This document shows, piece after piece, positions 7,496 to 15,426 of a stretch of 27,830 nt of DNA. The notes under the pieces were generated by a model, which saw only the letters and a list, made by a program, of their open reading frames with translations, was not told where the DNA came from and ran no database searches. Source of the DNA: CAYRTD01 sp964595055 (lineage in GTDB: Bacteria > Bacteroidota > Bacteroidia > Bacteroidales > GCA-2748055); contig CAZQOV010000023.1 of assembly GCA_964595055.1 (NCBI GenBank), positions 1 through 27,830 on the forward strand. The letters run 5' to 3'. The number at the start of each line of letters is the position of its first letter. Positions within the stretch are counted from its first letter, which is position 1. A program made the translations under genes and the position numbers.

Positions 7496-7516
7496 CACCA
7501 ATCAAAACAAAAAAAA

Positions 7517-8263
7517 ATGAGCTTATTAAAGGGTAAAACTGCTATAATCACCGGTGCTGCAAGAGGTATCGGTCGTCAAATTGCAATTTCCATGGCGAAA
7601 GAAGGCGCAAATATTGCCTTCACCGATCTTAACATGGATGAAAACATGGAATCACTGGAAAAGGAATTGTCTGAATTCGGCAGGAATGCAAAAGGCTATG
7701 CTTCAGATGCCAGTAATTTTGATCAAACTCAGCAAGTAGTGGAAGATATTCAAAGGGAATTTGGAAGCATTGATGTTCTCGTGAACAATGCAGGAATAAC
7801 CCGTGATACACTTTTAATGAGAATGGATGAAGAAACCTGGGATATGGTGATCAGGGTAAACCTGAAATCTGTTTTCAACTTCACAAAAGGTGTTCAACGA
7901 TACATGCTGAAACAAAGATCCGGGTCCATTATCAATATGAGTTCTGTTGTTGGTGTATCCGGTAATGCCGGACAGGCCAATTATTCTGCCTCAAAAGCGG
8001 GCATAATTGGTTTTACCAAATCCACAGCCAAGGAATTGGGTGCCCGGGGAGTAAGGAGCAATGCTATTGCACCGGGATTTATAATTACCGATATGACTGC
8101 CAAACTACCGGAGGAAGTAAAAGAGCAATGGATAAAGGGCATTCCTCTTAAACGGGGTGGTACTCCTGAGGATGTTGCCAATGTTTGCATTTTTCTGGCC
8201 TCTGATCTTTCTTCTTATGTAAATGGCCAGGTAATAAATGTATGTGGCGGAATGAACACATAA
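7517..8263 (+). CDS. fabG: 3-oxoacyl-ACP reductase, short-chain dehydrogenase (FabG type)
   Basis: The enzyme reduces 3-oxoacyl-ACP to 3-hydroxyacyl-ACP with NADPH in fatty acid elongation. The product is 248 residues, normal for FabG. It has the cofactor motif TGAARGIG (12-19), NNAG (90-93), structural N115, and the catalytic set S142/S143, Y156 and K160 (YSASK). The C-terminus ends in the usual NVCGGM. ATG 7517 was preferred over the longer frame from 7436 because the extra 27 residues have no family counterpart, the predicted promoter lies between them, and an A-run precedes 7517. No other fatty-acid genes are next to it, so another NADPH-dependent SDR role cannot be excluded. Confidence 0.9.
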   Translation: MSLLKGKTAIITGAARGIGRQIAISMAKEGANIAFTDLNMDENMESLEKELSEFGRNAKGYASDASNFDQTQQVVEDIQREFGSIDVLVNNAGITRDTLLMRMDEETWDMVIRVNLKSVFNFTKGVQRYMLKQRSGSIINMSSVVGVSGNAGQANYSASKAGIIGFTKSTAKELGARGVRSNAIAPGFIITDMTAKLPEEVKEQWIKGIPLKRGGTPEDVANVCIFLASDLSSYVNGQVINVCGGMNT

Positions 8264-8275
8264 CCTGAATTATTA

Positions 8276-8309
8276 TTGACTGAAAAACAGCCACTTTTTA
8301 TTATCTTCG
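8276..8309 (+). promoter_or_regulatory. Candidate promoter for the TPR lipoprotein gene
   Basis: TTG (8276-8278), 23 nt, then TATCTTCG (8302-8309). This has one mismatch to TAnnTTTG, and the spacing is at the upper end of the usual range. ATG 8329 lies 20 nt downstream. Confidence 0.4.
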
Positions 8310-8328
8310 GCTCAGTTTCAGATCAACC

Positions 8329-9324
8329 ATGAGAATATTTTTTAAAAAACTTTTCTATTTTCTTTTTCCGGTACTCATACTGAGCTCATGTGTCCCGGGA
8401 AAGGAAATTGTTTTTGAATCTTTAACCCCAGCACCCTATACACTGCCAGCGAATGCAGAAAAGTTTATTATTCTCAACTCAAGCTATACACCAAAATTTG
8501 ACACCCTCGATTTTAATGTTCTGAGAAAGCTGGAAAAGGAAGAACAGTTTATTATTGACACCCTGATTATCAATAATATTTTTGATGGTTTTTTTTATAC
8601 TGCGGATGAATCACCTCTTCAAGGTCTAAGAAACTCAATTTATGTGGAAGAAAGAAGTGAGGACACCCTAAACTTTTTACGTCCTTTATCCAATGAGAGC
8701 ATCCGATTTTTACTAGGTGAATTTCGTGCAGATGCGGTGATTTCTCTGGAATATTATGGGATGAATTATAGGTATTACTTTAAATCGCCTCAGATGAATA
8801 ACATGGATTTGCTGGAACATCAGGCATATCTGTCTATTGACCGTGCACTGGTATGGAGGATTTATACGGATTCGGGACTGATGAAATCGCACACCATGAG
8901 AGATACCTTATATTGGACAGCTTATGGTTACAATAAGGATGATGCTCTGGAAAGCCTTCCTGATCTGACTGCCATGGTCAAAGAAGTTTTTTGGTTTGCC
9001 GGTGAGGAATTTGCCAGTCAATTATCACCAGTATGGGAAGAAACTCAAAGGAGTTATTTTTGGCTTACGGATCAGGGGATCGATCAGTCACTTGAACCGT
9101 CTTATTTGCGTGAAATCATTTCAGAACAAACCGGATTAAAGGCTTATAAAGCTTACTTCAACCTTTCCATTTATCATGAAAGGCAGGGAGAAGTCGATGA
9201 AGCCCTAAAGTATATGAATAAAGCACTGGAAATCCGTCCCGGAGCAACCCTGGCGAAATTTTACAGGAAGAAGCTACAGGAAAAGGTAGAAGAATATGAA
9301 AAGTTAAAAGAACAGATGAATTAA
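8329..9324 (+). CDS. Lipoprotein with C-terminal TPR (resembles DUF6340 family)
   Basis: This 331-residue protein has a lipoprotein signal peptide: a basic start, a hydrophobic run (9-18) and lipobox LSSC with C21 as the lipidation site. The segment IVFESLTPAPYTLP (27-40) followed by FIILNSSYTP (46-55) resembles the opening of Bacteroidota lipoproteins classed as DUF6340. Near the C-terminus, KAYFNLSIYHERQGEVDEAL (274-293) and the following helix form one tetratricopeptide unit, ending in a charged coiled tail. It is probably anchored to the outer or inner membrane facing the periplasm. No catalytic motif is visible. The function is unknown. The protease gene follows after 48 nt and may be co-transcribed. 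Confidence 0.8.
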   Translation: MRIFFKKLFYFLFPVLILSSCVPGKEIVFESLTPAPYTLPANAEKFIILNSSYTPKFDTLDFNVLRKLEKEEQFIIDTLIINNIFDGFFYTADESPLQGLRNSIYVEERSEDTLNFLRPLSNESIRFLLGEFRADAVISLEYYGMNYRYYFKSPQMNNMDLLEHQAYLSIDRALVWRIYTDSGLMKSHTMRDTLYWTAYGYNKDDALESLPDLTAMVKEVFWFAGEEFASQLSPVWEETQRSYFWLTDQGIDQSLEPSYLREIISEQTGLKAYKAYFNLSIYHERQGEVDEALKYMNKALEIRPGATLAKFYRKKLQEKVEEYEKLKEQMN

Positions 9325-9372
9325 CTGTCCACCTGATCTTAACTATTTACGGACCCTCTAATTATAAACAAA

Positions 9373-10605
9373 ATGTATAATACTATTTTTTATATCATCA
9401 TTGCTATACTGATTGCTGGTTTTATTCTGGAACGCTGGCTGGATTTCCTAAACCTGAAAAATACCCGAGATCAGTTACCCGCAGAACTTGAAGATGTTTA
9501 TGAATCGGATCGATATAAAGAATCACAAGCCTATAAAAGGACAAATACACGTTTTTCTTTCTTTACCAGTTCCTTCAATCTCATTATTATTTTATTGATG
9601 TTCTTTCTTGGGGGATTTGCCTACGTGAATGATCTGGCTTACACCATCAGTAATAATCACATAGTGGCAGCGCTTGTTTTTTTCGGGATTCTGATGCTTG
9701 CATCCGATATTCTGAATACTCCCTTTGATCTTTATGACACCTTCGTAATTGAAGAAAAATTCGGTTTTAACAAAACTACCCCAAAAACCTATTTTATGGA
9801 TAAAATAAAGGGCTGGTTGCTGGGAGCAATTCTTGGAGGGGGTATATTTGCACTCATTATCTGGTTTTACCAATTAACCGGTAAAGATTTCTGGATATGG
9901 GCATGGATGCTTGCTTCGGGATTTATGATCTTTATGACCATGTTTTACTCCAATCTCATTGTTCCTCTCTTTAATAAGCAGACCCCGCTGGAAGAAGGTG
10001 AACTCCGAACCGCTATTGAAAACTTTGCAGAGAAAGCAGGTTTCACGCTAAAAAACATCTATGTGATTGATGGTTCCAAAAGATCGACCAAGGCGAATGC
10101 CTATTTCTCGGGTTTGGGCAATAAGAAAAGAATTGTCTTGTTCGACACCTTGATTCAAGATCTGTCCAGGGATGAAATTGTGGCCGTACTCGCTCATGAG
10201 ATAGGGCATTTTAAAAAGAAACATACCCTTACCGGAACCATAATATCTATTGCACAAACTGGTCTGACTTTGTTTTTGTTTTCTTTATTCCTTAATAATC
10301 CTGCCTTATCCCAGGCCCTGGGGGTTGCAGAACCGAACTTTCACCTTTCATTAGTTGCATTTGGGATATTATACACCCCTATTACCATTATTCTGGGTCT
10401 GTTTGTAAATCTTTTCAGTCGCAAAAATGAATATGAAGCCGACAGATTTGCTGCCCGGAAATATTCCGCTGAGTCATTGATCAGGGCCCTGAAAAAGCTG
10501 AGCAGCAAAAATCTTAGCAATCTAACGCCGCATCCATTATATGTGGTATTTCATTACTCGCATCCACCACTTCTTCAGAGAGTAAGGGCTTTAAAATCAA
10601 ACTAA
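9373..10605 (+). CDS. M48-family membrane metallopeptidase (Ste24-like)
   Basis: This 410-residue zinc protease is related to CAAX prenyl protease Ste24. In bacteria such enzymes are generally linked to membrane protein quality control, not prenyl processing. An N-terminal M48_N region contains several membrane helices (about 5-20, 65-84, 97-112, 147-169, 173-195). The catalytic motif HEIGH is at 275-279 (two zinc His plus the general-base Glu) and the third zinc ligand is E353 in the ExxxD motif (E353/D357). Two more hydrophobic segments lie at about 287-307 and 326-347. The conserved C-terminal SHPPLLQR (H397) is intact. All key residues are present, so it should be active, with the active site near the inner membrane. 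Confidence 0.93.
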   Translation: MYNTIFYIIIAILIAGFILERWLDFLNLKNTRDQLPAELEDVYESDRYKESQAYKRTNTRFSFFTSSFNLIIILLMFFLGGFAYVNDLAYTISNNHIVAALVFFGILMLASDILNTPFDLYDTFVIEEKFGFNKTTPKTYFMDKIKGWLLGAILGGGIFALIIWFYQLTGKDFWIWAWMLASGFMIFMTMFYSNLIVPLFNKQTPLEEGELRTAIENFAEKAGFTLKNIYVIDGSKRSTKANAYFSGLGNKKRIVLFDTLIQDLSRDEIVAVLAHEIGHFKKKHTLTGTIISIAQTGLTLFLFSLFLNNPALSQALGVAEPNFHLSLVAFGILYTPITIILGLFVNLFSRKNEYEADRFAARKYSAESLIRALKKLSSKNLSNLTPHPLYVVFHYSHPPLLQRVRALKSN

Positions 10606-10722
10606 AAATAAATCAAGCCAAAACGAATCTGTCCGGTAGACTTTTTTTCTCATTTCTCTTTCAAGACTCCGTACCTATGGCAGCGCGATATGTCAAAGAG
10701 AACCGGTGAAAATGATATATGT

Positions 10723-11247
10723 TTATGGTTTTATTACTTCCGGAAGGGGTTTTCCTTCAGGGATAAACTCCATGGAAACGGAATTTACGCAATGCCGGGT
10801 ATTTTTAGGAGTAAAACCTTCTCCGACAAATACATGTCCGAGATGTCCGCTACAATTTGAGCAGGTGATTTCTATCCTTACACCATCAGCATCGAGGGTC
10901 CGGGTAACGGCACCTTCAATTTCATCATCAAAACTCGGCCAACCACAGTTCGAATCAAATTTATCGGCAGATTGATAGAGTGGGGCATTACACCTTTTAC
11001 AGATATAGGTTCCTTTTTCTTTATGATCTGTGTATTCCCCTGACCATGGCCGTTCCGTTCCTTTATCAAGGATCACATATTTTTCAAAATCGGTCAATTT
11101 ATTGAATTTTTCATTCATTTTTTCTGTCTTTTTAAGGTTTTCTGTTTTACTATTATCGAACGTATTGCCAGTTTTTTCGTGGGTCTGGCATCCTCCAAAT
11201 TGAATTCCGGCCGCCAGGATTAATAAAATCATGATGCTTCTTTTCAT
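10723..11247 (-). CDS. msrB: Lipoprotein peptide-methionine (R)-S-oxide reductase
   Basis: MsrB repairs oxidised methionine (R-sulfoxide) in proteins. The mature domain has zinc cysteines C83/C86 (CKRC) and C129/C132 (CSNC), the GWPSF signature (102-106), the GHLGHVF segment (134-140) and catalytic C153 in RHCVNS. An N-terminal lipobox (FGGC, C20) after a hydrophobic stretch means this copy is exported and membrane-anchored, acting in the cell envelope. ATG 11247 was chosen over an upstream in-frame ATG at 11322 because it places the signal peptide directly at the N-terminus. Residues 21-50 are a polar linker. The EamA transporter gene lies 97 nt upstream on the same strand, and the two may be co-transcribed. 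Confidence 0.94.
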   Translation of the reverse strand: MKRSIMILLILAAGIQFGGCQTHEKTGNTFDNSKTENLKKTEKMNEKFNKLTDFEKYVILDKGTERPWSGEYTDHKEKGTYICKRCNAPLYQSADKFDSNCGWPSFDDEIEGAVTRTLDADGVRIEITCSNCSGHLGHVFVGEGFTPKNTRHCVNSVSMEFIPEGKPLPEVIKP

Positions 11248-11344
11248 AGCTGCTTCATTTAACACATTCCCAATATTAACGAAGGTTTGATGGCAAAAAT
11301 TGCCAGCAACAAAACAAGTCATTAATTTTCAAATACTTGCACAT

Positions 11345-12241
11345 CTAAATAAAAAATAATACGACTCCTGCCACACCTAACACGGCACCGAGCATTTCAC
11401 GGGGACTGATTTTATGTTTAAAGAAGATTATAGAGGGAGGTATAATCAGAATAGGTACCATGGCCATTATAGTGGAGGCAATACCTGTGTGGGTATGCTT
11501 CACGGCAACAAGAGAGAACGATACGCCCAGGAAGGGTCCGAAAAAAGCTCCAATAGTAATGCTTCGCATACCCCTGCGGTGTTTCAATGCTTTGCGGATA
11601 TTTTGCCAGCGACCACTGATGCTGATCACCATACTGAACCCGATAATAGCCGCAATGATACGAATTTGTGTAGATGCAAAAGGATCATAATCTCCCATAC
11701 CGAGCTTTGAAAATACAATTCCCAGACCCTGACCTAGCGCACCAATGAAAGCAAATAAAATTCCTTTCAGCGGTTTATCAAGGGTGAATCTTTCACCTTT
11801 CTTTTTCTTTCCGAATATTGTCAGGCCAATACCAGCAAGGGTTACGAACATTCCAATCAGCGATTTGGCTTCCATTTTCTCACCCAGGATTAGGAATCCG
11901 AAGATGGCGGCTGTTGGAGGCGCGAGTGTCATGATAAGCATAGCAAACCAGGAACCCACAAGAGGGTAAGAGGCAAACAAAAAGAGATCGCCGATTACAA
12001 ATCCGATAAGTCCTGAAATACTTAACCATACCCAACTGTACAGGGAAGCATCAAAGGGAAATATTGCCGAACGAGTTATAAGGGTGAGCAGGGATAAAAA
12101 CATTAACCCCATTACCAAGCGGATAATATTCACCGCTATTGAACCTACCTTTATGGTGGCCGATTCAAATGCAAGACCGGTAACTGTCCAGAAAACAGCA
12201 ACGAGTAAAGCGGCAAATTCTCCTGTGTGCGTTGATACCAT
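11345..12241 (-). CDS. EamA/DMT-family inner-membrane transporter
   Basis: This 298-residue protein has about ten hydrophobic helices in two EamA repeats (about 6-143 and 157-298). The repeat-end signature PPTAAIFGFLILGEK (108-122) and its counterpart PPSIIFFKHK (268-277) are visible. A lysine-rich loop KKKKGE (145-150) separates the halves and points to the cytoplasm. The family exports or exchanges metabolites such as amino acids, nucleotides or drugs. The substrate cannot be told. An upstream in-frame ATG (12295) would add 18 residues, but a TATATTTG element lies between the two, immediately before ATG 12241, so the shorter form is favoured. The gene is divergent from cinA. Confidence 0.88.
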   Translation of the reverse strand: MVSTHTGEFAALLVAVFWTVTGLAFESATIKVGSIAVNIIRLVMGLMFLSLLTLITRSAIFPFDASLYSWVWLSISGLIGFVIGDLFLFASYPLVGSWFAMLIMTLAPPTAAIFGFLILGEKMEAKSLIGMFVTLAGIGLTIFGKKKKGERFTLDKPLKGILFAFIGALGQGLGIVFSKLGMGDYDPFASTQIRIIAAIIGFSMVISISGRWQNIRKALKHRRGMRSITIGAFFGPFLGVSFSLVAVKHTHTGIASTIMAMVPILIIPPSIIFFKHKISPREMLGAVLGVAGVVLFFI

Positions 12242-12246
12242 GGTCG

Positions 12247-12254
12247 CAAATATA
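12247..12254 (-). promoter_or_regulatory. -7 element TATATTTG for the EamA gene
   Basis: The minus strand reads TATATTTG, a full match to TAnnTTTG, ending 5 nt before ATG 12241. The transcript would be leaderless or nearly so. No convincing TTG was found at the -33 position. Confidence 0.35.
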
Positions 12255-12308
12255 GCAAAACCCGATATTTTTCTTCCGGGATTTTTTATGTTCACCTGAT
12301 AATTTATC

Positions 12309-12316
12309 TATTTTTG
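12309..12316 (+). promoter_or_regulatory. -7 element TATTTTTG for cinA
   Basis: TATTTTTG matches TAnnTTTG fully and ends 4 nt before ATG 12321, which again predicts a leaderless or near-leaderless message. The -33 element is not obvious. Confidence 0.35.
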
Positions 12317-12320
12317 CAGA

Positions 12321-13571
12321 ATGGAAGCCGTAATAATTACCATCGGAGATGAAATATTAATTGGTCAGGTGATTGACACCAATGCTACATGGATAGCTGA
12401 GCATCTTAACATCAGTGGAATCGAAATAAAGGAGAAACGAACCGTATCAGACCAGGATTCCGCCATAAAAAAGGCCCTATTGGATTATGAAGGAAAAACA
12501 GATCTGGTAATCCTTACAGGTGGACTTGGACCTACCCGGGATGACATTACAAAAACAAGCCTGAATGAATATTTTGGGGGCAGGATGACAGAGAATCATG
12601 AAGTTTTGAATCACATCCATAAACTTTTTAGCAAAAGAGGGTTTAAGGTTTCCGACCTAAACCGGAAGCAGGCCATACTGCCTGACAACTGCGTACCTCT
12701 GAGAAATTCAGCAGGAACCGCACCCGGCATGTGGTTTGAGAGATCCGGAACAATCTTCATATCCCTTCCCGGAGTACCCTATGAGATGAAAGGGCTTATG
12801 ATCGAAGAAGTATTGCCCAGGCTTCGCGAAAATATGAACGGGAAGATTATTCTGCACAGAGTCCTAATGACTCAGGGCATCCCAGAGTCTTTTCTGGCCG
12901 CAAAAATAAAAGACTGGGAATATGCTTTGCCGGAAAATATAAAACTCGCTTACCTACCCAGGCCCGGTATTGTAAGATTAAGGCTCACGGCTATTGGCGA
13001 AAACAGGGAAGAGCTGAGTGAATTGTTGAAGAAGCAAATATTCCATTTACAAAAAATCCTTCCGGAAGATATTTTTGCGCTTGAGGATGTATCCCTGGAG
13101 AGTGTACTCGGATCGTTATTGAAGAAACATGCTTATACCCTATCAACTGCAGAGAGCTGTACCGGAGGAAGAATAGCAAGTCTGGTCACAAGTGTACCTG
13201 GTAGTTCGGCTTATTTTACCGGTTCAGTCATTGCCTATTCTAACCAGGTAAAACAGGATTTCCTGGAGATTCCAAAGGAAATAATAGAAAAACATGGAGC
13301 CGTAAGTCAAAAAGTAGTGGAGTTAATGGCAATTCATGTCAGGGAGAAATTCAATACTACTTATTCCATTGCTGTTAGTGGTATAGCCGGACCTTCCGGA
13401 GGATCAGAAGAAAAACCGGTGGGTACTACGTGGATATGTGTTTCATCGAAGAATAAAGTCTTCTCTAAAGTATATAAATTTGGAGACCACAGGGAAAGAA
13501 ATATCGAAATATCTTCAATCACCGCTCTTAATCTTTTGAGAAAGATGATCTTAGATTATTCTTTAAAATAA
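12321..13571 (+). CDS. cinA: CinA-family protein: MoCF-like domain + nicotinamide-nucleotide amidase
   Basis: This 416-residue two-domain protein probably salvages damaged pyridine nucleotides. The N-terminal COG1058 domain (about 1-170, MoaB/MogA-like fold) shows TIGDEIL (7-13) and TGGLGPTRDD (66-75). It is linked to ADP-ribose pyrophosphatase activity in studied members. The C-terminal PncC domain (about 255-416) shows AESCTGG (277-283) and SGIAGPSGG (353-361). It deamidates nicotinamide mononucleotide to nicotinate mononucleotide. Length and both active-site motifs are normal. Its place directly upstream of rpmB-rpmG-DUF4295-ftsY is, to my recollection, a conserved arrangement in Bacteroidota. 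No link to competence is implied. Confidence 0.95.
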   Translation: MEAVIITIGDEILIGQVIDTNATWIAEHLNISGIEIKEKRTVSDQDSAIKKALLDYEGKTDLVILTGGLGPTRDDITKTSLNEYFGGRMTENHEVLNHIHKLFSKRGFKVSDLNRKQAILPDNCVPLRNSAGTAPGMWFERSGTIFISLPGVPYEMKGLMIEEVLPRLRENMNGKIILHRVLMTQGIPESFLAAKIKDWEYALPENIKLAYLPRPGIVRLRLTAIGENREELSELLKKQIFHLQKILPEDIFALEDVSLESVLGSLLKKHAYTLSTAESCTGGRIASLVTSVPGSSAYFTGSVIAYSNQVKQDFLEIPKEIIEKHGAVSQKVVELMAIHVREKFNTTYSIAVSGIAGPSGGSEEKPVGTTWICVSSKNKVFSKVYKFGDHRERNIEISSITALNLLRKMILDYSLK

Positions 13572-13602
13572 AACTCATTTAATAAAAAAAATACATTTAT
13601 CA

Positions 13603-13634
13603 TTTGATTATTTGAAAGAAATTCCCGTAATTTG
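13603..13634 (+). promoter_or_regulatory. Candidate promoter of the rpmB-rpmG-DUF4295 operon
   Basis: TTTG (13603-13606), 21 nt, then TAATTTG (13628-13634), which is TAnTTTG and one base short of the consensus. The predicted start near 13641 leaves a leader of about 29 nt, A-rich before ATG 13670. Confidence 0.45.
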
Positions 13635-13669
13635 CGTTCTGTTTGAAAAAACCGAAAATTTAAGGAAAA

Positions 13670-13912
13670 ATGTCAAGAGTTTGCCAGATAACCGGGAAAA
13701 AAGTATGCGTTGGAAATAATGTATCCCATTCTAAAAAAAGAACCAAAAGAAGATTTTACCCCAATCTTTTTGATAAGAAGTATTATCTCCCGGAAGAAGA
13801 CAGATGGGTCACCCTAAGAGTTTCTGCTAAAGGGATACGTATTATCAATAAAAAAGGTCTTTTTAGCGCGCTAAAGGAAGCGAAATCTAAAGGCATTATT
13901 AAGAGTTACTAA
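13670..13912 (+). CDS. rpmB: 50S ribosomal protein L28
   Basis: An 80-residue basic protein of the large ribosomal subunit. The opening MSRVCQITGKK and NNVSHSKKRTKRRF (17-30) are standard for bacterial L28, and the IRIINKKG segment (56-63) follows. Only two cysteines (C5, C12) are present, so this is the form without a complete zinc ribbon. It heads a tight operon, with rpmG starting 18 nt after its stop, as usual for the L28/L33 pair. Confidence 0.97.
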   Translation: MSRVCQITGKKVCVGNNVSHSKKRTKRRFYPNLFDKKYYLPEEDRWVTLRVSAKGIRIINKKGLFSALKEAKSKGIIKSY

Positions 13913-13930
13913 TAAATAAATATTCAGGAA

Positions 13931-14119
13931 ATGGCTAAAAAAGGTAAAGGAAACAGGGTACAGGTAATTCTTGAATGCACAGAGCATAAAGAAAGTGGAA
14001 TACCCGGAACTTCCCGTTACATTACCACGAAAAACAGAAAAAACACCACTGAAAGACTTGAATTAAAAAAGTATAACCCGATTCTCCGTAAGGTGACTGT
14101 TCACAGGGAGATCAAATAA
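13931..14119 (+). CDS. rpmG: 50S ribosomal protein L33
   Basis: A 62-residue basic large-subunit protein. It has the L33 hallmarks VQVILECTEHK (10-20), the SRYITTKNRKN stretch (28-38) and LELKKYNP (43-50). A single cysteine (C16) shows it is the zinc-independent form. It lies 18 nt after rpmB and 11 nt before the DUF4295 gene. Confidence 0.97.
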   Translation: MAKKGKGNRVQVILECTEHKESGIPGTSRYITTKNRKNTTERLELKKYNPILRKVTVHREIK

Positions 14120-14130
14120 ATAATACCATT

Positions 14131-14283
14131 ATGGCAAAGAAAGTTGTTGCGACCTTACAGACAGGTAAAACCAGGAACTTCGTTAAGTGCATCAAAATGG
14201 TTAAGTCAGAGGATTCTGATTCCTATGTATTTGATGAAGAAATGGTGAATGTTGAACACATCAAGGATTTTTTCAATAAATAG
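14131..14283 (+). CDS. DUF4295-family small protein of the L28/L33 operon
   Basis: A 50-residue lysine-rich protein opening MAKKVVATLQTGK and ending HIKDFFNK. It matches my memory of DUF4295, a family found in Bacteroidota directly after rpmG. Its tight spacing behind rpmG (11 nt) and its own ATG make it a real gene although it is very short. Its composition (basic first half, acidic SEDSDSYVFDEE at 26-37) and its operon suggest a ribosome-associated role, but no function is established from the sequence. A strong terminator follows 25 nt after its stop and closes the operon. Confidence 0.9.
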   Translation: MAKKVVATLQTGKTRNFVKCIKMVKSEDSDSYVFDEEMVNVEHIKDFFNK

Positions 14284-14308
14284 ATCCTTGCATATATAAG
14301 TTATTTAT

Positions 14309-14339
14309 AAAGCTTTTCTGCACAGGGAAAGCTTTTTTT
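14309..14339 (+). terminator. Rho-independent terminator of the rpmB operon
   Basis: AAAGCTTTTC (14309-14318) pairs with GGAAAGCTTT (14326-14335) in a 10-bp stem with one G-U pair and a 7-nt loop. The stem runs into seven T (14333-14339). This is a classic intrinsic terminator separating the ribosomal operon from ftsY. Confidence 0.8.
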
Positions 14340-14366
14340 GTATTTTTATTTCTCAAATAAATCAAA

Positions 14367-15314
14367 ATGGGAATTTTTAGCCGGCAAAAAAAAGACAATC
14401 TTGATAAAGGCCTTGAAAAAACCAGGGAAAGTGTTTTTAAGAAGCTTTCAAGAGCCGTTGTGGGTAAAAGCCAGATAGATGATGAAGTTCTTGACAACCT
14501 TGAAGAAGTTTTGGTCACCTCCGACGTTGGCGTAAACACTACACTAAAGATCATTGAAAGGTTGGAAGAAAGAGTATCCAGAGACAGGTATTTGAATACC
14601 AGTGAACTAAATATGATCCTGAAACAGGAAATTGCCTCTCTTTTAAAGGAGAATGAAACCGGTCTGGTCAAAAGCTTTGATGAGATCCCGGATAAAAAAC
14701 CCTATGTGATCATGGTGGTGGGCGTCAATGGAGTTGGTAAAACCACCACTATCGGCAAGCTGGCATATCATTTTAAAAAAGCAGGAAAAAAAGTCACTTT
14801 AGGTGCTGCCGATACTTACAGGGCTGCTGCTGTTGACCAGTTAACCATCTGGGCGGAAAGAACCGGCGTAGAGCTTATTAAACAAAAGATGGGATCTGAT
14901 CCTGCTTCTGTGGCATACGACACCCTCTCTTCAGCCATTACCAAAGATGCTGATGTGGTAATCATCGACACAGCAGGTCGTTTGCATAACAAGGTTAACT
15001 TGATGAACGAACTATCAAAAATCAAAAAAGTAATGCAGAAACTTATTGGAGATGCACCACATGAAATTCTATTGATTTTAGATGGTTCCACCGGACAGAA
15101 TGCCTTTGAACAGGCTAAACAATTTACCAAAGCAACTGAAGTAAATGCCCTGGCTTTAACAAAACTGGATGGCACTGCAAAAGGCGGAGTGGTAATCGGG
15201 ATTTCGGATCAGTTTAACATACCCGTCAAGTACATTGGGATTGGCGAGAAAATGGAAGATCTTCAAATTTTCAATAAAGAAGAATTCGTTGATACTCTTT
15301 TTACCAAAGAATAA
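14367..15314 (+). CDS. ftsY: Signal recognition particle receptor FtsY
   Basis: This SRP-type GTPase receives ribosome-nascent chain complexes at the inner membrane and passes them to SecYEG. The 315 residues comprise a short N-terminal stretch with an amphipathic basic start (MGIFSRQKKD), the N domain (about 15-105) and the G domain. G1 is GVNGVGKT (119-126), DTYRAAA (149-155) follows, G3 is DTAGR (201-205) and G4 is TKLD (265-268), followed by GTAKGG (269-274). The long acidic A domain of E. coli FtsY is missing, as in many phyla, and membrane contact probably relies on the basic N-terminus. rimO follows 112 nt downstream. Confidence 0.97.
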   Translation: MGIFSRQKKDNLDKGLEKTRESVFKKLSRAVVGKSQIDDEVLDNLEEVLVTSDVGVNTTLKIIERLEERVSRDRYLNTSELNMILKQEIASLLKENETGLVKSFDEIPDKKPYVIMVVGVNGVGKTTTIGKLAYHFKKAGKKVTLGAADTYRAAAVDQLTIWAERTGVELIKQKMGSDPASVAYDTLSSAITKDADVVIIDTAGRLHNKVNLMNELSKIKKVMQKLIGDAPHEILLILDGSTGQNAFEQAKQFTKATEVNALALTKLDGTAKGGVVIGISDQFNIPVKYIGIGEKMEDLQIFNKEEFVDTLFTKE

Positions 15315-15323
15315 AATGATGGC

Positions 15324-15343
15324 ATTTCATATTCTTATGAAAT
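15324..15343 (+). other. Hairpin between ftsY and rimO
   Basis: ATTTCATA (15324-15331), loop TTCT, TATGAAAT (15336-15343) make a perfect 8-bp stem. No T-run follows, so it is at best a weak terminator or an RNA-stability hairpin after ftsY. Confidence 0.3.
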
Positions 15344-15426
15344 CCGGATACACACATAAAATTTTCTCTTTATTTCAATTTCAGAATCCTTAAGAAATAT
15401 GAATTTGCTCCCCAATCCCTAACATC

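Noticed and set aside
7436..7516. Upstream extension of the FabG-type gene from ATG 7436
   Set aside because: The 27 extra residues overlap the heptamer repeat and the predicted promoter and do not resemble any FabG N-terminus. ATG 7517 fits family length.
10606..10722. Terminator between the M48 protease and msrB (GTC...GAC followed by T-run near 10640)
   Set aside because: The stem is only 3 bp, and the T-run alone is not enough.
11248..11322. Longer MsrB start at ATG 11322
   Set aside because: It would bury the lipoprotein signal peptide 25 residues inside. The start at 11247 gives a proper lipobox.
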